Under the pieces are notes generated by a model. That model was not told where the DNA came from. It was given only the letters and a program-made list of their open reading frames with translations, and did no database searches. From Rhizobium sp. NFR07 (lineage in GTDB: Bacteria > Pseudomonadota > Alphaproteobacteria > Rhizobiales > Rhizobiaceae), in NCBI RefSeq assembly GCF_900111905.1, contig NZ_FOKM01000013.1, forward strand, positions 124,001 to 188,000: a DNA stretch of 64,000 nt, given 5' to 3'. Shown in pieces: positions 26,858-35,076 of this stretch (the stretch's first letter is position 1; each line of letters opens with the position of its first letter). Position numbers and translations under genes: made by a program.

Positions 26858-27888
26858 CAGTCCTGCCCCCGCACCCGCTTTACAAGCCTCGTGACATTCT
26901 CGGGATCGGCTTCCGGCGTGATGCCATGACCGAGATTGAAGATCAGGGGGCCGTTACCAAGCGCCTGGAGAATGGCATCGATACCGTCGGTAAGTGCGTT
27001 GCCGCCCGCAACGACCCGCATCGGATCGAGATTTCCCTGCACCGGCCCATCCTTCTGCAGCTCGGCCGCGAATGACAGCGGCACGCTCCAGTCGAGACCG
27101 ATCGCATCGGCGTCTGTTTTCTGTCGGTAATCCTTGAGGTTCATGCCCGCACCTTTGGCGAACGCAATGATCCTCGCCTGCGGCCTCTTGGCACGAATGA
27201 TCTCGATCATCCGTGCAACGGGCTTGACTGCGAAATCCTCGAACTCCTTCTCGCCGAGAACGCCGGCCCAGGAATCGAAGATCTGCACGGCATCAGCACC
27301 GGCGTCGATCTGCGCGATGAGATATTCGGCCGAGATTTCTGCGAGGAATGCCAGCAGATGTTCGAGCGCCTTTCGGTTTCGATAACCGAAAAGACGGGCA
27401 GGCGCCTGATCCGGCGTCCCGTGTCCCGCGATCATGTAGGTCGCAACGGTCCAGGGAGCGCCGCAGAAGCCGAGCAGGGTCGTTTCTGGTGGCAGCTCAT
27501 GCCGCAACCGTTTCACCGTCTCCAGGACAGGCTCCAGGTGCCCCAGAATGCCATCGGCCTTCAGTGCATGGATACCGCTCTCATCGATCGGATCCATCTG
27601 CGGGCCTTCACCCGGCGTGAAGCGCACGTTTCGATGAAGGGCGTCGGGGATGACCAGAATATCGGAGAAGAGGATCGCTGCATCGAAACCATATCGCCTG
27701 ATCGGCTGAAGTGTCACCTCCACTGCCAGATCAGGCGTATAACAGAGATCAAGGAACCCACCGGCCTGTGTGCGCGTTGCACGATACTCAGGCAGATAAC
27801 GTCCCGCCTGTCTCATAAGCCATAGCGGTGGTGGCGTTATCGTCTTGCCTTCCAGCACCTCGACGATCTTTCGCTTCGCAGCAGCCAA
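26857..27888 (-). CDS. hemE: Uroporphyrinogen III decarboxylase
   Basis: Converts uroporphyrinogen III to coproporphyrinogen III by removing four carboxyl groups, in the cytoplasm. 343 residues with the signature PPLWLMRQAGRYLPEYR near the N-terminus (substrate-binding arginines) and FCGAPWTVATYMIAG. The start is TTG at 27888 with GAGGG seven bases upstream; no ATG is available earlier in the domain. The gene is transcribed away from the origin, and its promoter must lie within the origin region, as in Caulobacter. Confidence 0.95.
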   Translation of the reverse strand: MAAAKRKIVEVLEGKTITPPPLWLMRQAGRYLPEYRATRTQAGGFLDLCYTPDLAVEVTLQPIRRYGFDAAILFSDILVIPDALHRNVRFTPGEGPQMDPIDESGIHALKADGILGHLEPVLETVKRLRHELPPETTLLGFCGAPWTVATYMIAGHGTPDQAPARLFGYRNRKALEHLLAFLAEISAEYLIAQIDAGADAVQIFDSWAGVLGEKEFEDFAVKPVARMIEIIRAKRPQARIIAFAKGAGMNLKDYRQKTDADAIGLDWSVPLSFAAELQKDGPVQGNLDPMRVVAGGNALTDGIDAILQALGNGPLIFNLGHGITPEADPENVTRLVKRVRGQD

Positions 27889-28289
27889 TCTTTTTCCCTC
27901 ATATAAAAAATCTAATTTCTAAAGGGTTTCTATTTCTTAGAGTCGGTGGGTATCAAGGATTAAAGTCAAACTACAGGTTAAGCCTGTAATTCGCTGACCC
28001 GGCTCCGGCTGCTGGCAATCCGCGATTGCTTACCGTGCACTTGTGGACGAATACGAATCGCTAATAAGATTCAATGCCGTAGGGAAAGCGGCGATCAGGT
28101 CCTGCCTGGGGATGGCTTGTGGACAGGGAAATGGGATGCGACAATTATCCACGCAACCCACAGATCCGCCGTGACGCCGTCCAAGCAATCGCTATCTGTG
28201 GAGAACTCGCAGGTTTTCCCAAGGGCGATCTGCCGGGAGCCGGCCTTCGATCGTCTGTCCCTAGTTATCAACAAACGGTAAAGTCTAAC
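27889..28289. other. oriC: Probable chromosomal replication origin oriC
   Basis: A 401 bp gene-free stretch between divergent hemE and ppsR. The hemE side (about 27890-27990) is AT-rich, fit for duplex opening. The other half holds DnaA-box-like sites: 28145-28153 TTATCCACG, 28197-28205 TGTGGAGAA and 28265-28273 TTATCAACA, each one mismatch from consensus. Two more, at 28042-28050 and 28118-28126, have two mismatches. GANTC (CcrM) sites lie at 27940, 28055 and 28068. A TTAACC half-site on the minus strand near 27980 could be a CtrA half-site, but no full TTAA-N7-TTAA is seen. The hemE junction, neighbouring parAB and outward-facing genes agree with this being the origin. Confidence 0.85.
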
Positions 28290-29111
28290 GTGGAGAACCG
28301 AAAAAACTTCTTCCACCTGCACCTGATTTCTGACTCAACGGGCGAGACTCTGATCTCGGCCGGCAGGGCTGCAGCCGCGCAATTCCAGGGCAGCTACGCC
28401 CTTGAGCATGTCTATCCGCTGATTCGGAACCGCAAGCAGCTCGGCTCGGTGCTGGAGGCTGTCGACAAGGAGCCGGGCATCGTTCTCTACACGATCGTCG
28501 ATCAGGAGCTCGCCTCGGTCATCGACCTGCGTTGCCGGGAAATGGGTGTGCCCTGTGTCAACGTGCTCGAACCGGTCATCGACGTGTTCCAGGCCTATCT
28601 CGGTGCGCCTTCACGCCGTCGGGTCGGCGCCCAGCACGCATTGAATGCCGATTACTTTGCCCGGATCGAAGCGCTGAATTTCGCCATGGACCATGACGAT
28701 GGTCAGATGCCGGAAACCTACGACGAAGCGGATATCATTCTGATCGGCATCAGCCGCACGTCGAAAACGCCGACCAGCATCTATCTCGCCAACCGGGGCA
28801 TCAAGACGGCGAACATCCCGATCGTGCCGGGCGTCGAGCTTCCTGATGCGCTGTATCGCGCAGAGCGTCCTTTGATCGTCGGGCTGATCGCCACGACCGA
28901 CAGAATCTCGCAGGTTCGGGAAAATCGCGAGCTCGGCAGTTCTCAAGGTTTCGACCGCCACACCTATACGGACCGGGCGAGCATCAACGAGGAGCTGAAA
29001 TATGCCCGGGCGCTTTGCGCGCGAAACAGCTGGCCGATCATCGATGTCACGCGTCGTTCCATCGAGGAGACGGCAGCCGCCATTCTTGCACTGCGTCCAC
29101 GGCTCAGATAA
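28290..29111 (+). CDS. ppsR: Pyruvate,phosphate dikinase / PEP synthetase regulatory protein (DUF299)
   Basis: Bifunctional kinase/pyrophosphorylase that controls pyruvate,phosphate dikinase or PEP synthetase by threonine phosphorylation. 273 residues; starts with FHLHLISDSTGETL, typical of the family, and has the P-loop-like GISRTSKTPTS near 150 followed by NIPIVPGVELP. Start taken as GTG at 28290, because the family signature begins there; the frame is open to 28119 but that part is origin DNA with DnaA-box-like sites. First gene of ppsR-maf-aroE-coaE-dnaQ. Its Caulobacter counterpart also borders the origin. Confidence 0.92.
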   Translation: MENRKNFFHLHLISDSTGETLISAGRAAAAQFQGSYALEHVYPLIRNRKQLGSVLEAVDKEPGIVLYTIVDQELASVIDLRCREMGVPCVNVLEPVIDVFQAYLGAPSRRRVGAQHALNADYFARIEALNFAMDHDDGQMPETYDEADIILIGISRTSKTPTSIYLANRGIKTANIPIVPGVELPDALYRAERPLIVGLIATTDRISQVRENRELGSSQGFDRHTYTDRASINEELKYARALCARNSWPIIDVTRRSIEETAAAILALRPRLR

Positions 29112-29147
29112 GGCCGAATCCGCTTGTATCCGGAGGTGAATACCGAC

Positions 29148-29735
29148 GTGCGTCTCGTTCTTGCTTCATCCAGTCCCTTCCGTCGAATGCTCCTTGAGAA
29201 TGCCGGGCTGACATTCGATTGCCGCGCGGCCGATATCGACGAGCGGGCGATTGAGAATTCCGCGGATCACGGCGGACCCGACGAAGTGGCCAAGGTCTTG
29301 GCCAATGCGAAGGCGCTCGACGTATCTGCACATTTTCCCGATGCCCTGGTCATCGGTTCGGACCAGACGATGTCGCTTGGTGATCGCGTCTATCACAAGG
29401 CGGCGAACCGGTCCGAGGCGAAGGAGACGCTGATGTCCCTCTCCGGCAAGACCCATCAATTGAACAGCGCAATCGCCATTGCACTCGACGGCAAGATTGT
29501 CTGGGAGCATGTCTCCCACGCGCGGCTTACCGCCAGAACACTCGATGAAGCTTATGTCGATCGGTATCTCGACAGGGTTGGTGACAAGGCGATGAGCAGC
29601 GTCGGCGCCTACCAGCTGGAGGGGGAGGGGATCCACCTCTTCTCGCAGATCGACGGCGACTATTTCACCATCCTCGGCCTGCCCATGCTCCCGCTTCTCG
29701 AACAGCTGCGTCACCTGGGGGCAATCGATGGCTGA
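29148..29735 (+). CDS. maf: Maf-like nucleotide pyrophosphatase
   Basis: House-cleaning nucleoside-triphosphate pyrophosphatase acting on non-canonical or modified nucleotides in relatives. 195 residues: LASSSPFRRMLLENAG at the N-terminus, the catalytic IGSDQTM motif near 70, and VGAYQLEGEGIHLFSQIDGDYFTILGLP at the C-terminal part. GTG at 29148 with GGAGGTG upstream is chosen over the TTG at 29124, since LVLASSS should be close to the start. It overlaps aroE by 8 bases. Confidence 0.92.
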   Translation: MRLVLASSSPFRRMLLENAGLTFDCRAADIDERAIENSADHGGPDEVAKVLANAKALDVSAHFPDALVIGSDQTMSLGDRVYHKAANRSEAKETLMSLSGKTHQLNSAIAIALDGKIVWEHVSHARLTARTLDEAYVDRYLDRVGDKAMSSVGAYQLEGEGIHLFSQIDGDYFTILGLPMLPLLEQLRHLGAIDG

Positions 29736-30588
29736 TTCACGTGAAACAGCTCAACCGGCCGCCTTCGTCACCGGATGGCCGATCAAGCATTCCCGCTCTC
29801 CCATCATCCATCGATACTGGCTCAAGCAATATGGCCTCGCCGGCAGCTATGAACCGGTTGCGGTCGCCGAACAGGATTTCGCCAATTTCATTGAATCCCT
29901 GAAAGACGGTACCAGCGGTTTCCGCGGCGGCAACGTCACCATCCCCCACAAGGAAGCAGCCTTCCGCCTTGCCGACTGTCCCGATGACCTGGCCGAAGAG
30001 ATTGGCGCGACCAATACGTTATGGGTCGAGGATGGACGGATACACGCGACCAATACCGATGGATACGGCTTCGCGACCAACCTCGATGACTTCCATCCCG
30101 GTTGGGATCGGGCGGGGCGCGCCGTGATCCTGGGCGCCGGCGGCGCCAGTCGCGCGGTCATCCAGGCAGTTCGTGATCGCGGTATCGGCGAGATCCATGT
30201 GGTCAACCGCACCTTTTCACGCGCACAGGAACTGGCGGATCGCTTTGGAGCGAAGGTTCACGCCCACGCCCTGCCGGCGCTCTCCGAAGTCATGGCTGGT
30301 GCAGGCCTCTTCATCAACACGACCTCGCTCGGCATGGATGGGGAAGATTCGGCGATCATCGATTTCTCCGGACTGCGGACCGGTGCCCTGGTGACGGATA
30401 TCGTCTACGTCCCGCTCGAGACGCCGATCTTGAGGCAGGCACGCGAACAGGGCTTTGCTACCGCCGACGGATTGGGCATGCTTCTGCATCAGGCGGCGCC
30501 GGGGTTTGAAAAATGGTTCGGCCGGCGCCCGGTTGTGGATGAAAGGCTGAGAGCGATGATCGTTGACGATATCCAGGCTGCGCCATGA
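29728..30588 (+). CDS. aroE: Shikimate dehydrogenase
   Basis: NADPH-dependent reduction of 3-dehydroshikimate to shikimate in aromatic amino acid synthesis. 286 residues: GWPIKHSRSPIIHRYWL (shikimate binding), GGNVTIPHKE with the catalytic lysine near 75, and the Rossmann motif LGAGGASRAVI near 135. The ATG at 29728 lies inside the maf end. parS site C lies in codons 2-7, encoding ADSRET. Confidence 0.95.
   Translation: MADSRETAQPAAFVTGWPIKHSRSPIIHRYWLKQYGLAGSYEPVAVAEQDFANFIESLKDGTSGFRGGNVTIPHKEAAFRLADCPDDLAEEIGATNTLWVEDGRIHATNTDGYGFATNLDDFHPGWDRAGRAVILGAGGASRAVIQAVRDRGIGEIHVVNRTFSRAQELADRFGAKVHAHALPALSEVMAGAGLFINTTSLGMDGEDSAIIDFSGLRTGALVTDIVYVPLETPILRQAREQGFATADGLGMLLHQAAPGFEKWFGRRPVVDERLRAMIVDDIQAAP
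29733..29748. other. parS: parS site C (start of aroE)
   Basis: TGATTCACGTGAAACA has one change from the parS consensus. It sits about 1.5 kb right of the origin and includes a GATTC (GANTC) motif. It is the same 16 bases as site B read on the opposite strand. Confidence 0.85.
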
Positions 30589-31190
30589 TCATCATCGGCT
30601 TGACCGGCTCGATCGGCATGGGCAAGTCGACGACATCGGCCATGTTTGCGGAAGAGGGGATCCCGGTCAACGATTCCGATGCTGTCGTCCATGACCTTTA
30701 CAGATCGGAAGCAGTGGAGCCAGTCGGAGCGGCGTTTCCGGGCACAGTGCGCAATGGCGTTGTCGACAGGCCGGAACTGGTGCGGCAATTGTCTCGGCAG
30801 CCTGATGGGTTTCGTCGCCTCGAGGCAATCGTCCATCCGCTGGTGAGACAGCGGGAGAAGCAGTTCCTTGAGCGGCAGAAGGCGGCGGGATCGGACCTCG
30901 TCCTTCTCGACATCCCCCTACTTTTCGAGACCGATGGCCGAAACCGTGTGGATACCGTTGTGGTCGTGACCTGCGATCCACAGATACAGAGACAGCGTGT
31001 TCTTGCCAGGCCGGGCATGACGGAGGAAAAGTTCAGGCTGATCCTCGATCGCCAGACCCCGGATAGCGAGAAGCGCGAGGGTGCCGATTTCATCATCGAC
31101 ACCGGCGGCGGCCTCGATTCGGCACGGGCGAGGGTGAGGCAAATCATTGCGCTCCTGCGATCAGGAGTGAGGAGCGAGCGGAATGCGTGA
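30585..31190 (+). CDS. coaE: Dephospho-CoA kinase
   Basis: Phosphorylates the ribose of dephospho-CoA, the last step of CoA synthesis. 201 residues with P-loop GLTGSIGMGKST at the N-terminus, the NDSDAVVHDLY substrate motif, and LDIPLLFET in the middle. ATG at 30585 overlaps the aroE stop (ATGATC with TGA), and its own end overlaps dnaQ by 8 bases, so translation is coupled along the operon. Confidence 0.95.
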   Translation: MIIIGLTGSIGMGKSTTSAMFAEEGIPVNDSDAVVHDLYRSEAVEPVGAAFPGTVRNGVVDRPELVRQLSRQPDGFRRLEAIVHPLVRQREKQFLERQKAAGSDLVLLDIPLLFETDGRNRVDTVVVVTCDPQIQRQRVLARPGMTEEKFRLILDRQTPDSEKREGADFIIDTGGGLDSARARVRQIIALLRSGVRSERNA

Positions 31191-31887
31191 AATCATCTTC
31201 GATACGGAAACGACGGGTCTTGAGTCCAAACAGGACCGGATCATCGAGATCGGCGGTATCGAACTCATCAATAACTTCCCCACGGGAAGAACGCTGCATC
31301 TCTATATCAATCCGGGCGACCGCAAGGTTCATCCGGACGCACTGGCCGTGCACGGCATTACCGACGACTTCCTGAAAGACAAGCCGAGCTTTGCCGAGGT
31401 TGTTCAGGAAATCATCGATTTCTTCGACGGCGCCAAATGGATCGCCCATAACGCAACGTTCGACATGGGCTTCATCAATGCCGAGTTCGACCGGCTGGGG
31501 CTGGCTCCGGTGCCAACGGAGCAGGTGGTCGATACGCTGTCGATGGCGCGCCGCAAGCACCCGATGGGCCCGAACTCGCTTGATGCACTTTGCCGTCGTT
31601 ACGGCATCGACAACGCCCATCGTACCAAGCACGGCGCATTGCTCGATTCCGAACTGCTGGCCGAAGTCTATATTGAAATGACCGGCGGCCGCCAGGCCGC
31701 ACTTGGCCTGATGGGCGCTGAGCAGGCAACCACTGTTGTCGAGTTGGAAGAGGTTGTCGTGGTAACGGACCGGGTCCGCCCGAGAGCGCTTCCAGGCAGA
31801 TTGAGCGAACAGGACATAGAGGCCCACGCATCCATGGTGGCTTCTATGAAAGCCAAGGCGATCTGGCAGAAGTTCGGTCAGAACTAG
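31183..31887 (+). CDS. dnaQ: DNA polymerase III epsilon subunit (proofreading exonuclease)
   Basis: 3'-5' exonuclease proofreader of the replicative polymerase. 234 residues of the DEDDh family: Exo I IIFDTETTG (Asp7, Glu9), Exo II AHNATFDMGFIN, and Exo III KHGALLDSELLAEVY with the general-base histidine. The C-terminal tail that contacts the alpha subunit follows. ATG at 31183. It is the last gene of the origin-proximal operon and is followed by a repeat element and a strong terminator. Confidence 0.95.
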   Translation: MREIIFDTETTGLESKQDRIIEIGGIELINNFPTGRTLHLYINPGDRKVHPDALAVHGITDDFLKDKPSFAEVVQEIIDFFDGAKWIAHNATFDMGFINAEFDRLGLAPVPTEQVVDTLSMARRKHPMGPNSLDALCRRYGIDNAHRTKHGALLDSELLAEVYIEMTGGRQAALGLMGAEQATTVVELEEVVVVTDRVRPRALPGRLSEQDIEAHASMVASMKAKAIWQKFGQN

Positions 31888-31985
31888 AGCAGTTCCAGCA
31901 AAAGCGCGTAGCGGTTTTGCGTCCGGAACTGCGTAAGATCAAAGGATTGAAGCGATTTCGCGTTTCGAGGAAAAACGGAAACGCC
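31887..31985. repeat. Two-hairpin palindromic repeat element downstream of dnaQ
   Basis: Two stem-loops in series. The first is GCAGTTCC (31889-31896) with GGAACTGC (31925-31932), extended inwards by GCAAAA/TTTTGC. The second is GCGTTTC (31960-31966) with GAAACGC (31978-31984). The sequence resembles short palindromic intergenic repeats common in Rhizobiaceae genomes (from memory). Only one copy is in this window. Confidence 0.55.
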
Positions 31986-31993
31986 CTAAGGAC

Positions 31994-32026
31994 AAAAAAG
32001 AAGCCCGGGAGACCCGGGCTTTTTTG
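31994..32026. terminator. Bidirectional terminator between dnaQ and secB
   Basis: AGCCCGGG (32002-32009) and CCCGGGCT (32013-32020) pair around AGA, with A-run before and T-run after. It can end dnaQ on plus and secB on minus. Confidence 0.92.
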
Positions 32027-32032
32027 TTCCTA

Positions 32033-32509
32033 TCAGCTGTTGAGCGGCTGAACCTTGGCGCGGGCCTGTTCTTCGGCCATGCGCTGCGTGAACATCTGCG
32101 CGAAATCGATGGGGTCGATCATCAGCGGCGGGAAACCGCCGTTGCGCGTCACATCGGCAATGATCTGGCGGGCGAACGGGAAGAGCAGGCGCGGGCACTC
32201 GATGAAGAGAACCGGCAGCATGTGTTCCTGCGGGAAACCGGTGATGCGGAAGACGCCGCCATAAACCAGCTCAGCTGCGAACACGACCTTGTCGTCATCC
32301 TTGGCTTCGGCATTCAGCGTCAGCACGACGTCGAAGTCGTTTTCCGACAGCGGGTTGGCGTTCACGTTCACATTGATGTTGATGCTCGGCGCCTTGTCAC
32401 GAGCCTGAAGCGAACGCGGCGCGCCCGGGTTCTCGAAAGAAAGGTCTTTCGTGTACTGGGCGAGAATGTTGATCGAAGGGCTCGCCGACTGCGTGGTTTC
32501 GTCTGCCAT
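32033..32509 (-). CDS. secB: Protein-export chaperone SecB
   Basis: Cytoplasmic tetrameric chaperone that keeps preproteins unfolded and hands them to SecA. 158 residues with the family core SINILAQYTKDLSFENP, INVNVNAN, FAAELVYGGVFRI and CPRLLFPFARQIIADVTRNGGFPPLMIDPIDF. ATG at 32509. Single-gene unit; fxsA lies about 100 bp upstream on the same strand. Confidence 0.96.
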   Translation of the reverse strand: MADETTQSASPSINILAQYTKDLSFENPGAPRSLQARDKAPSININVNVNANPLSENDFDVVLTLNAEAKDDDKVVFAAELVYGGVFRITGFPQEHMLPVLFIECPRLLFPFARQIIADVTRNGGFPPLMIDPIDFAQMFTQRMAEEQARAKVQPLNS

Positions 32510-32606
32510 GACATATCCTCAGGACTGATGCGTTGAGGCCGTCTAACATCTCGCCAATACGCTTACAACCCGTGACCGCACAACCGGAGTCTATGCTTCC
32601 CGATCC

Positions 32607-33137
32607 CTATGTCTCCCGGTCATTGTCCTTGGCCCAGGGCGAGGATGGGTTCGGACCGCTGTCGCGACGAAAGTCACCTTCGTCGAGGTCGACCACTTTG
32701 CCGCTTGGACCGGGGCGCTCGGGCGATGGCCCTGAAGAAGACGGCGAGGGGCGTCTGAAACCCGTTCTGCCGCTATTGACCACCACCACGCGCCGCCCGA
32801 CCAGCGACCAGAGAAACTGCCGGACGAACGGAATGAACAGCGCTATGCCGACGATGTCGGTCAGAAAGCCCGGCAGCAGAAGCAGAATACCGGCGACGAC
32901 GATCATCGCGCCATCGACGACGGAACTCGCGGGGATGTGACCCTGCTGACTTTCCTGCGACAGCTTTTTCAGGAGATGCAGACCTTGCTGCCTCAGGAGG
33001 AACGCGCCGAGCAGTCCCGAGAGGACGACCAGGGCCAGCGTCGACCACAATCCGATCGCCCGTCCGACGACGACGAAGCCTGCGATTTCGGCCAGTGGCC
33101 AGGCGAGGAGAAGAACGAGAGCGTAAAGTGGGCGCAT
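32607..33137 (-). CDS. fxsA: FxsA family membrane protein
   Basis: Inner-membrane protein of 176 residues. Three to four hydrophobic segments in the first ~115 residues (LYALVLLLAWPLAEIAGFVVVG; STLALVVLSGLLGAFLL; AGILLLLPGFLTDIVGIALFIP) match the FxsA family. In E. coli its overproduction relieves F-plasmid exclusion of phage T7. The polar, proline- and serine-rich C-terminal ~60 residues are disordered. ATG at 33137. Divergent from the timA operon across 119 bp. Molecular function unknown. Confidence 0.88.
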   Translation of the reverse strand: MRPLYALVLLLAWPLAEIAGFVVVGRAIGLWSTLALVVLSGLLGAFLLRQQGLHLLKKLSQESQQGHIPASSVVDGAMIVVAGILLLLPGFLTDIVGIALFIPFVRQFLWSLVGRRVVVVNSGRTGFRRPSPSSSGPSPERPGPSGKVVDLDEGDFRRDSGPNPSSPWAKDNDRET

Positions 33138-33256
33138 GATCCGGTTTACGATTGACGATAGGGTTTCCTAGTCTCACACCTTCGCTATTTGAAGATGGAA
33201 TGATGCAGACTATATGAGGATGTACATTCAACTTTTAAACGGCATCGCGGGTTAAG

Positions 33257-33958
33257 ATGGGCTCAAACGACTTCATAACACTCTTTTTCCTTGTGGCCGC
33301 TGTGCTGATCTTTCTGCAATTGCGCAGTGTCTTGGGTCGGCGGACAGGAAACGAGAAGCCGCCGGTCGATCCTTACAGCCCCCGCGATGTGCTGAAGAAT
33401 CCGGGAGCTGCGGACGACGGCAAGGTCGTGACCTTGCCCCGCAAGGAAGCGGCTGACGACGATCAGCGGGTTGCCGACGCCGACGCGCTCGCCCAGCCCG
33501 GCAGTGATTTGAACGAAGCGCTGAAGGCGATCATCAAGGCCGATCCGTCTTTCCGTCCCCGCGAGTTTCTCGAAGGGGCCAAGATGGCCTATGAAATGAT
33601 CGTGATGGCCTTTGCCGATGGCGATCGAAAGACATTGAAGGGTCTTCTTTCAAAGGAAGTCTTCGATGGTTTCGATGCGGCGATCCGCGAGCGCGAGGCC
33701 AAGGGTGAAGTGGTGAAATCGACTTTTGTCGGCATCGACAAATCCGCTATTACCAATGCTTCGCTCAAGCAGTCCGAAGCTCAGGTGACGATCCGCATTG
33801 TCAGCCAGTTGATTTCCGCGACCTTCGATAAGGACGGCAAGCTCATCGATGGCGATCAGGAGGCTGTGGCCGACGTCACCGATATCTGGACCTTTGCCCG
33901 CGACATCCGCTCCCGTGATCCGAACTGGAAGCTGATCGCCACCGAATCCGAACAATGA
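33257..33958 (+). CDS. Tim44/TimA family membrane adaptor
   Basis: Protein of 233 residues. One N-terminal membrane anchor (FITLFFLVAAVLIFLQLRSVLG) and a charged linker precede a C-terminal Tim44-like domain (from about 85, ALKAIIKADPSFRPREFLEGAKMAYEMIVMAFADGD), ending in DIWTFARDIRSRDPNWKLIAT. In mitochondria Tim44 recruits Hsp70 to the import channel; the bacterial proteins are membrane adaptors of uncertain role. ATG at 33257. It overlaps mltA by four bases (ATGA), and the next two junctions are the same. Confidence 0.87.
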   Translation: MGSNDFITLFFLVAAVLIFLQLRSVLGRRTGNEKPPVDPYSPRDVLKNPGAADDGKVVTLPRKEAADDDQRVADADALAQPGSDLNEALKAIIKADPSFRPREFLEGAKMAYEMIVMAFADGDRKTLKGLLSKEVFDGFDAAIREREAKGEVVKSTFVGIDKSAITNASLKQSEAQVTIRIVSQLISATFDKDGKLIDGDQEAVADVTDIWTFARDIRSRDPNWKLIATESEQ

Positions 33959-35076
33959 GCGAGGCATCGTCGGGATACCGCCTGTCTCCCGTATCCTTCG
34001 GCGAACTCCCCGATTGGGACCTGGACGATCCTCGCCCGCTTTTCGAAGCGATGGCGAGGTGTCTTGCGTATATCGAAGAGACCAAGCCATACCGCACCGG
34101 TGCCCTGGGCCTGTCTGCCGGCGATCTCTTGCCGCTGCTGAAAACGGCCGCCGATTGGCCGCTGACCAGCCCGGGTGATGCGCGGGCCTTCTTCGAACAG
34201 AATTGCACGCCATTTCGCATTCGGCGGGAAGACGACCGGTCCGGCCTGGTGACGGCCTTCTACGAGCCGGAGGTGGACGTGTCCTCCCAGCCGGATGAGA
34301 TCTGGGCCTATCCCTTCTATTATCGGCCCGACGATCTCGTTGATCTGGATGACGGCAACAGGCCAGGCAATCTCGAATCCGGCTACATGTTCGGACTTAA
34401 GACGCCTGATGGCATCGCCGAATATCCAGACCGTAAGGCGATCGACCAGGGTTATCTGAAAGGCAGGGGCCTTGAGATTGCATGGGCGCGATCGAAGGTG
34501 GACGTCTTCTTCGCCCATATTCAGGGCGCCGCCCGGCTGAGATTTGCAGACGGCACGATCCGCAGGATCACTTATGCCGCGAAGGCCGGCCATCCGTTTT
34601 CTCCGATCGGCAAGCTGTTGATCGATCGTGGCGAGATCGCGCGGGAGCGGATCTCGATGCAGAGCATTCGGGAATGGCTGGCGAGGAATTCGGCTAAGGT
34701 TGATGAGATCCTCTGGCACAATCGCTCCTACATCTTCTTTCGTGATGCGGATGTCTCCGACGATCACCTGGGGCCGGTCGCGGCGGCAAAGGTCCCGTTG
34801 GTCGCCGGCCGGTCTCTCGCGGTGGATCGAATGATCCACACATTCGGCTACCCCTTCTTCATTCATGCGCCGACATTGACCCATCTCGACGACGGCCGCT
34901 CGTTCGCGCGTCTCATGCTGGCGCTCGATACCGGATCGGCCATTGTCGGTCCCGCCCGCGGTGATATTTTCACCGGCTCCGGACATGAAGCCGGCGAGCT
35001 TGCGGGAACGGTGAACAATGACGCCGACTTCTATATCCTGATCCCAAAAGCGGCGGCAGGCAGGTATGGCGCATGA
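33955..35076 (+). CDS. mltA: Membrane-bound lytic murein transglycosylase A-like
   Basis: Peptidoglycan lytic transglycosylase of 373 residues. MltA domain from about 80 (FFEQNCTPFRI, GLVTAFYEPEVDVS) and the C-terminal 3D domain (LMLALDTGSAIVGPARGDIFTGSG; NNDADFYILIPK), whose aspartates include the catalytic one. I see no obvious signal peptide or lipobox at the N-terminus (MSEASSGYRLSPVSF), unlike E. coli MltA, so export is uncertain. The start is fixed by the four-base overlap with the upstream gene. Confidence 0.88.
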   Translation: MSEASSGYRLSPVSFGELPDWDLDDPRPLFEAMARCLAYIEETKPYRTGALGLSAGDLLPLLKTAADWPLTSPGDARAFFEQNCTPFRIRREDDRSGLVTAFYEPEVDVSSQPDEIWAYPFYYRPDDLVDLDDGNRPGNLESGYMFGLKTPDGIAEYPDRKAIDQGYLKGRGLEIAWARSKVDVFFAHIQGAARLRFADGTIRRITYAAKAGHPFSPIGKLLIDRGEIARERISMQSIREWLARNSAKVDEILWHNRSYIFFRDADVSDDHLGPVAAAKVPLVAGRSLAVDRMIHTFGYPFFIHAPTLTHLDDGRSFARLMLALDTGSAIVGPARGDIFTGSGHEAGELAGTVNNDADFYILIPKAAAGRYGA

